From Dirofilaria immitis (Eukaryota > Nematoda > Chromadorea > Rhabditida > Onchocercidae), in contig JAKNDB010000109.1 in NCBI GenBank assembly GCA_024305405.1, forward strand, positions 6,634,001-6,698,000: a stretch of 64,000 nt of DNA, in the 5' to 3' direction. The translations under genes were made by a program, and so were the position numbers. Shown in pieces: positions 57,487-64,000 of this stretch. The notes beneath the pieces were generated by a model. That model had not been told where the DNA came from and did not search any database. It was given only the letters and a program-made list of their open reading frames with translations. How positions within the stretch are numbered: the first letter of the stretch is position 1; each line of letters opens with the position of its first letter.

Positions 57487-60400
57487 ATGACAGAATCTGC
57501 GACGACATTACCATATACTGATAATATAATTTCCAGTGTTTCCAATGCTATCATCACCTATACAGCGAAAGAACAGGTTAGAAGTTGGATCTATGGATTA
57601 TTTAAATTACTTCATTGCGAAAGTGTTTATTTTAGCTTTCGTAAGAAAAGGTAAATTGAAATATGTTGGTGATTGAGACTAACAAATATGGGGTTCATTT
57701 TTGATTAAACTTCATTAACTTATAGATTTCGAATATTATTTTACAAATATTTCGGATAAGTTTGAAATTAGAATCCGTTTCGTTATCACTGTTTGTCAGA
57801 GTCATTATAGAGAGAGATTCTTAGCTATTTCTCTTTCCACGTACAACAATTTCTAAAAGGAATATGAACATAGTACCTATCGAAAAGGAATAATAAACAG
57901 AAGATATAAGTGGCTTATATCTTCGCGAGTTCCATTTTTCTTATTAGTTATAGCTCATCGCCTGAGCCTTCCACAACATGATGAAAATATAAAATAATGC
58001 ATGACATCTCAAAGTAAATCATTGTCTGTAAGATTATAGTCTGTAACGTCATTGAACAGTTAAATGTTTTCACTATATTCAATTTATTTTCCAGATAACA
58101 GCTTATGGTTCTATATACGGCATGGCACTGTTTTGTATTGTCATCGGCAGTATTCGTTCTATGTATTTTGTACAAAAACACATGCGTAAAAAGCGACTTA
58201 TAGAAACTTCAATAACAATGAATGAAGCTAAAAAGTTTCCATTAACTGCATCCTGCGTTCTCTTTGGGCTTTATATCTTTTCGGGTATGTTTGCGGAAGA
58301 TGTTCAATGTATAAGGAACGACAGTTAGGGAAGCTCTAGCACTATAACGATTAAAATAAAACAATATATGTAGGTCATTTACTGATATCATTAATTCTAT
58401 CTACCGGAAGATGATTAGGATTCTGGGAATGCTGTAGAACATGGTTACTATGCATTGTGTAATTTACGCTAAAAGTTTTCAGCAAATGTATTACTTTATT
58501 GTTGTCAGTATTATAATAGTGATATATCTTTTATGGGAATGCAAAATCAGGCCGTTAAAATCAAGGCTTAGCCATGTTGAGCGTTTTTTTCAACTTTTTC
58601 ATTAGTAATCAATAACTCTTCCAGTAACTAAGATAAAATTAATTCGACATTTCAAGATGTGATGCTGAATGCCGACACAGAATCTATTCGGTAGTAAGCA
58701 GCTACCTGCCGTCAAAGCTTTCATCACGTTTAGAGGTATTTCCCTTGCTGACGAATGCTGCAAATGCCTCGCCTGCTATGAAAGGAAATACGTCAAAGAC
58801 ATTATTGCAGAAGACGTCACATTTCTTGCCTCTCATCAATCAAGTCAATGTAATGTATTTGTTGCTGATGTTGCTGTGTTGGGAAGGTAACATCAAATTT
58901 TGAAATCGATTCAAACTGTTGAGGATGAAATTTAAAATGTGATTACTACGTTTTCAGTTGTGTAATTCTGAAATATTGAATTTAAATGCTTTTTAAATAT
59001 GTTTAAACCTGAATTTTACTAACGTTCAGGATGTGTTGCTCTTGCTGCAATTTTAAAACCAATCTTCTCTATGTTCTTCGTAAGCTTCCCATTGAAATCA
59101 TCAACCAAAAATGAATTATCCATTTCTGTGGTCATTGAAGAGAGGCAAAATAGAGATGGAAGAAGGTGATATCGAAAGAGCATCTAATGATGATTTTGTA
59201 GGTAACATGTTTTTATGCTGAACAAGAGAATTCTATTATTTGGAAAACCTTGAAATTGAGTAGCAATTAAGTCATGCAAATATGATTTCACAGAGGGAGA
59301 AAAGAGCATATTATCAAAAAAATCTTTATTGATTATTTTGTCATGTGCATTTCTGCTTCTGATTTATCCCGGATTTCAGGAATATGTTCTCAAAGTTGAG
59401 TGGGATACTCATGACGTTGTTGCCATACTGTGCTGCTTGTGCGTGGGTTTATCGCATCTTTACAGAAGGCATTGGATAACGAATAATATACTTGGTGTTG
59501 CTTTCTCGATTTACGGTATTGAAAGCATACATTTATGTAGTTTTAAGGTTGCTTTCCTGTTATTCACAAATAATTTATATAACCGGCTTTGTAGCAGTAA
59601 CTCATTTTTTCTCTTCAACTCATATTCTTTAGTTATGCTTTCTCGATGTCAGTTATTGATATTAAAATGCTTTCTAGGCAGGTACAATGTTATTAGCTGG
59701 ACTTTTTATTTATGACGTATTCTGGGTATTCGCTACTGATGTAATGACCACAGTTGCTAAGGGCATCGATGCTCCCCTATTGCTTCAATTTCCGCAAGAT
59801 ATCTATCGTCATGGATTGAATAATGCGGGCAAACATGCAATGCTTGGTGAGCGTTTATTAAAATTAAAGACTACCGTGTAGGGATTCATTATCATTATTC
59901 CGACTTTGATCATTTGGATAACTATACGTCTTGTATACTTTTATATTATTACTTTCAAAAATGAGAACAGTTGCCTTAGAATTCTTTCATGACAAAATCG
60001 ACGAGTCACTACTTTTTTGCTATAATTTTCCATGAAGTTAACTGCTCAAGCCCAATCTTATATCCTAATGCCAATAATTCACTGCTTATAGGTTTGGGTG
60101 ATATTGTAATACCAGGAATATTTATTGCTTTACTTCGACGATTTGACCACTACATTGGTTCGGGAGGTAGTTACAAGAAGCCACGTCATTACTTTCTCAT
60201 AACCATAGTGGCATATTGTTTTGGTTTGTTGGTTACAATGAGTGTGATGCATTTTTTCAAGGTAAAATAATTCGATTTTAAGTTATTTTCTTTCCTTTTA
60301 AACGGGTACAGTTAGGATCAGCTCAATATTAGATTTTAATGCAAACTTATAGAGAAAGTTAGCAACTACGAAGTTTGTAGATTTATGTATCTCTCATAAT

Positions 60401-60790
60401 TTCGTTTCTTACTAAAGCGCTTTTGTTCTCAATTTTGAGCCTCTATTTCATATACATTGCCGCTTAATTAAATACATGCAACAATACAATCTTTGTTGCC
60501 ACTCTTTATTCGATGTATGACGCATACTTTATCAGACTTATGAGTTCTAATTCATGCTGATTTGCAGAAATGTAGTACTAGGGAAGCTAATAAGACACTG
60601 AAGGACTTTGTGAATTTCACTGATATTTCAGGCAGCACAGCCAGCACTGCTTTATTTAGTTCCAGCATGTGTATTAGTCCCTCTTTCGATCGCTGGCATT
60701 CGTGGTGAAGCACATGAAATGCTGAATTATTGTGAGGAACATTTAATCGAGAAAAATCAGTCGAAAAAGTCGAAAGACGAGAAAAAATAG
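57487..60790 (+). CDS. imp-2: Signal peptide peptidase (SPP/HM13, IMP-2)
   Basis: Intramembrane aspartyl protease of the ER that cuts leftover signal peptides and takes part in ERAD. Exons: 57487-57576; 58095-58284 (AYGSIYGMALFCIVIGSIRS, FPLTASCVLFGLYIFS); a hydrophobic exon near 58491; one near 59036-59200; about 59380-59548 (LYRRHWITNNILGVAFSIYG); 59678-59846; 60092-60261; and 60632-60790. Catalytic aspartates are in FIYDVFWVF (YD motif) and GLGDIVIPGIFIALL (GxGD motif). The PAL motif is in QPALLYLVP. The stop is TAG at 60788-60790, after a charged tail (KKSKDEKK). The 58.5-59.2 kb part is hydrophobic in the expected places but needs one or two single-base corrections to stay in frame. It lies head-to-head with GRP94. 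Confidence 0.93.
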
Positions 60791-62308
60791 ATTGATAATT
60801 TGAGCAATATATAGCACTTTATTTATCGTCCATCCAGATTTTCTCGTTTCTCTACTACTTTTAATCCTCTGATCATTCCAAACGCAAAATTGCCTTCTGT
60901 TCTGTTTTTTTTGCAGCAATAATATCAAACATATTATCGCCAAAAGTGTCTGTTTCGCGCTTTTTTATGGACTTGTTAATCCCATATGTGAGATCGGTTT
61001 CAAAAAAGTCAGTCCTTGAGATGAGGTGTTTGCCGCATATTACCGAACAGGCTATTGCCATAGCTTCACATTTATTTTACGAACTGAATTTTAACAATAT
61101 GTGCAGAATCTGAGAAATCATGCAAAAAGAAGACCAGAATGATTTGTCTACAACACACTTGAAGTGTTTAAGGCATCGCTCCCCGGAATCTATATTTTTA
61201 ATGCAATTTCTGTTCTTTTCCAAGCAAACCTTTTCTTAAATTGTAATAATTCATCTATATTAAGATGCAGTGATTTTTGAATATCTTCGGAATGGCTAGT
61301 TTTTTCTTTCATATTTTCACTTCATGCTGTTTGCGTAGGATTCTGAATATTTTTTGGTTGCGGTATACATCTAATTTATACTTTGTTTACTGTTTTCTGG
61401 TTTGGGTATTCTTCCCAACCCAGTTCCTATGAGTGTTATTTTCCTTGGGTTTTTTCGAAAAAATTTATTTCCTGTTTTGCGTTTAGGAAGTTTGCTTGAG
61501 TGGACGTGATTCTCGCGATCTTCGAGTCTCCAAATATCCATTTTGGTTGCATCCTATTCACCTAGATAATTCAGAAGTAATGTAATGGTCGTTGCATGTG
61601 CGTTGGTTATCTCTAGAGGGACTATCATATCAGTTCGTTAAGAGTGAATAAGTGCGGGGAACCTAAATTTCTTATACGGGACTATGCATAGTTCCGGCTC
61701 ATATGTAAACCAATTCAAATCCATTCCAAAAATAAGGACACAGAGTGAATTGAAATATGTCATAATCAGCTGGATTGATGTTGACCATTGGAATATAACT
61801 GTTGATGTTACCATAGTAAGGTACTTGCTTTACAGTCATGAGAAACAAAAGTCTGGAAATTCGTGAAGCACGAGACATAACTCGTCGCGATGCCGTCAAT
61901 TTGTGATACGGCCCCGTCTATGATGAGGCAAGACTGATAGGAGGGGGAATGAAAAGGGAAGGAGGATAATGGCGATCGCAGCAGTGGTAGTGTCTGTTAA
62001 TATGCGTTGATTATAGTGATGGTTTGTGCGAAGGTACACAGACACCCACACCTACATCCACACATCCTCACATTCATCTTTCTACCCATCCATATTATCA
62101 TGAGGAAAATAGGATGTCATCATGAGTTCCCTGCAGGATGTCTTTCTTCCCGCCTTCCTCCTTTCCATACATGGGATCAAGGAAGTAGTCCGACATCAGC
62201 AGCAGCAGAAAATACTTTTCCTGCCGTATATATGTATATGCACCATTTCATTCACATAGAGGCGCATACCCACGCACACATACACATACGCTTGAACACA
62301 CACGCCTA

Positions 62309-62310
<2 letters not shown>
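60791..62310. other. 3' flank of imp-2
   Basis: About 1.5 kb, AT-rich, with one doubtful minus-strand small ORF (60873-61061, listed separately) and a GC-richer patch near 61860-61960. No other gene recognised. Confidence 0.4.
60873..61061 (-). CDS. Possible small protein (62 aa), unrecognised
   Basis: A single-exon ATG frame (MAIACSVICGKHLISRTD...) ends 83 nt beyond the imp-2 stop, in the convergent direction. Composition is balanced and not low-complexity, and the ATG is followed by G. A frame continuing through the stop by one base would extend it slightly. No domain recognised and no upstream exon found, so it may be chance. Confidence 0.25.
   Translation of the reverse strand: MAIACSVICGKHLISRTDFFETDLTYGINKSIKKRETDTFGDNMFDIIAAKKTEQKAILRLE

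Positions 62311-62370
<60 letters not shown>
62311..62370. repeat. (CA)30 microsatellite
   Basis: Thirty uninterrupted CA units, flanked by further imperfect CA/TACA units on both sides. Confidence 0.95.
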
Positions 62371-62375
<5 letters not shown>

Positions 62376-62378
62376 ATA

Positions 62379-62396
62379 CATATATATATATATATA
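62379..62396. repeat. (TA)n microsatellite next to the CA repeat
   Basis: About nine TA units directly follow TACACATACA, forming a compound microsatellite. Confidence 0.85.
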
Positions 62397-64000
62397 CACA
62401 CCCACCACAAACACACACATGCAATCTAAATTACTCACTGATAACAAGATATAGCAAAGTGAATGGACAGGCAAAGCGCCACTGTGATTACATGCAAGGG
62501 TTTGAGCGGGATAGCATTATCATTTATGAGAGCAACTCTTGTCTCTTTGAGGGAACGGGTGAAATAAGGATAAGAGAATGAATAGCAAGCAAGTATATAC
62601 GAAACAAGGAATAATGAATCAATCGTGGGACTGATATCGTATGACGGTGATGACGAGAGTACAACAAGGCCATCCATAATGAATGCAAACTGGAAAGACG
62701 CTTTTCGAGGGTGAAAAATTGCAAGAGGACAGGCTATCGGACCATCAAGATGACAATAAAACGTTGGAAGGTGATACATGCTTCTGCCTCATCCATTTTC
62801 CATCCCGTCCCACAAAATCAACCATTGGTTAATACCCTCCTTCCACCAGTCTTTTCCATCATTAAAATGAGTATCAACTAACATCAATCCATCTCTACCT
62901 CTTTTCCCCGCACGCAACTGCGGATAATCACAATTAGTCTAGCGATGCCCCTTCACAGCAAATGGAAAATGAAATTCCAACGTATGATCCATACAAACCA
63001 TTACCTTCTCATTCCAGTGATATGTATACGGTGTACACATATATAATAATCATCAGCTGACCCAGTTCCAATCCTTGCACATGAAATTACTTCCCACCCC
63101 TACCTGACAACAATCTCTGTCGGTTCAAAAGATCAAGACTGTATCTTAAGTCAGCCAAATCCACTTCATCACCATCCGAGTGAGGTAAATTAAAATAACT
63201 GAGCTTATAATTTACAACCCCTATACCGATTCAGGAAATCCATTCGCTAAACTAGCAAATAAGATGGGAAACCATTCCGACATAAATAAAATTCAAAAAC
63301 TTTGCTAAGTGTACTCTAGAAATTCCGAAATTTTCAGAACCTGGATTTACCATCTCAACAATTGAACCAAATGCATTCCCAGTTAGTGTACAAACTTTGT
63401 AAAATCACTCATTATATATTGTATTTTTCTCTTATCAGAAACATTTAGATAACACTTTTTAAAAAGTTATAAGAAAACTTTTGCTCGCACCATTACAGAA
63501 TATTATGCACTTCCATTACTCGACAAACAAATTATGTGAAAAAAGATGATGAAATGATTATGCGAGGAAAAGCGAAAAGAGAAGTGTAAAAAATCATTCC
63601 TTTGACATAGACTTCTACATGAGAATTAAGCTGAATTGATTTTATCAGTTCAGTTTCAAGTTTGAAAATATATGACGAATTTGAGAACAATTATGTGCAT
63701 AAGAGATGGTTTACACCAGTGAAAGAAAATAAACGAAAATGCTATTATGGAATGGAAAATACAGATGAAGTGAATAAAAGACACACTGGTAACAGGGAGA
63801 AAGAAAGGAAATAAATGAAATGGAAAGTTAAACAAAATGAAACAAACAGGTAAAGCTCGGTAGTGCAAAACATGCGTACACAACGGTTTGGAAGTAAGAG
63901 ATTATGCTTATGCATCGGTAGTTTAGAAAAGGAAAAAATGAATTAAAAATTAGCTGCTTAAGAGCTAAACAGGAAAGCTACACATATATTAACGGAACAA
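62397..64000. other. Non-coding end of window
   Basis: About 1.6 kb with only chance frames on both strands; nothing recognised. Confidence 0.45.

Noticed and set aside
62196..62474. Minus-strand frame rich in Val-Cys repeats
   Set aside because: It is only a translation of the CA/TA microsatellite.

Overview
The window is eukaryotic nuclear DNA. It is AT-rich, and its genes are cut into many short exons separated by introns of about 100-700 bp with GT...TTTCAG borders. The best fit is a nematode. A spirurid/filarial worm is my inference from AT content, gene structure and gene order; the species cannot be named from the sequence alone. I see no bacterial genes, CRISPR array, tRNA, rRNA or transposon.

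Layout. Plus strand, 16-17676: the WDFY3/Alfy gene (BEACH, WD40 and FYVE domains), with its 5' end cut by the window edge. Plus, 19170-20690: a complete UBE2D-type E2 ubiquitin-conjugating enzyme (let-70). Plus, 21848-24291: a MINDY-family (FAM63) Lys48 deubiquitinase. Plus, 25986-30112: ATG7, the E1-like enzyme of autophagy. Minus, 31003-32116: a compact four-exon UBL4A/Get5-like ubiquitin-like protein, rebuilt here from exons of only 54-164 nt. Minus, 33741-41078: folliculin-interacting protein (FNIP). A gene-poor stretch of about 9.8 kb follows, with a GC-rich island near 44.3-44.7 kb. Minus, 50911-54975: endoplasmin/GRP94, the ER Hsp90. Plus, 57487-60790: signal peptide peptidase (imp-2). 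The last 3.2 kb holds a CA/TA microsatellite and one doubtful small ORF.

Every recognised gene works in protein quality control. They cover selective autophagy (WDFY3, ATG7), ubiquitin addition and removal (UBE2D, MINDY), tail-anchored protein handling (UBL4A), lysosome/Hsp90 signalling (FNIP), ER chaperoning (GRP94) and ER intramembrane proteolysis and ERAD (SPP). From memory, the C. elegans orthologues let-70/atg-7 (cosmid M7) and enpl-1/imp-2 (T05E11) also lie close together on chromosome IV. The linkage is therefore probably ancestral nematode synteny rather than a new operon.

The most striking sequence-level signal is a series of single-base frame breaks in conserved exons. Nearly all are one base short in a homopolymer run. 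At least 15 are in WDFY3, two in ATG7, one or two in FNIP, one in GRP94 and probably two in SPP. UBE2D, MINDY and UBL4A read cleanly. This pattern fits uncorrected indel errors in a draft assembly rather than pseudogenes, and the affected genes would be mis-annotated by automatic pipelines.
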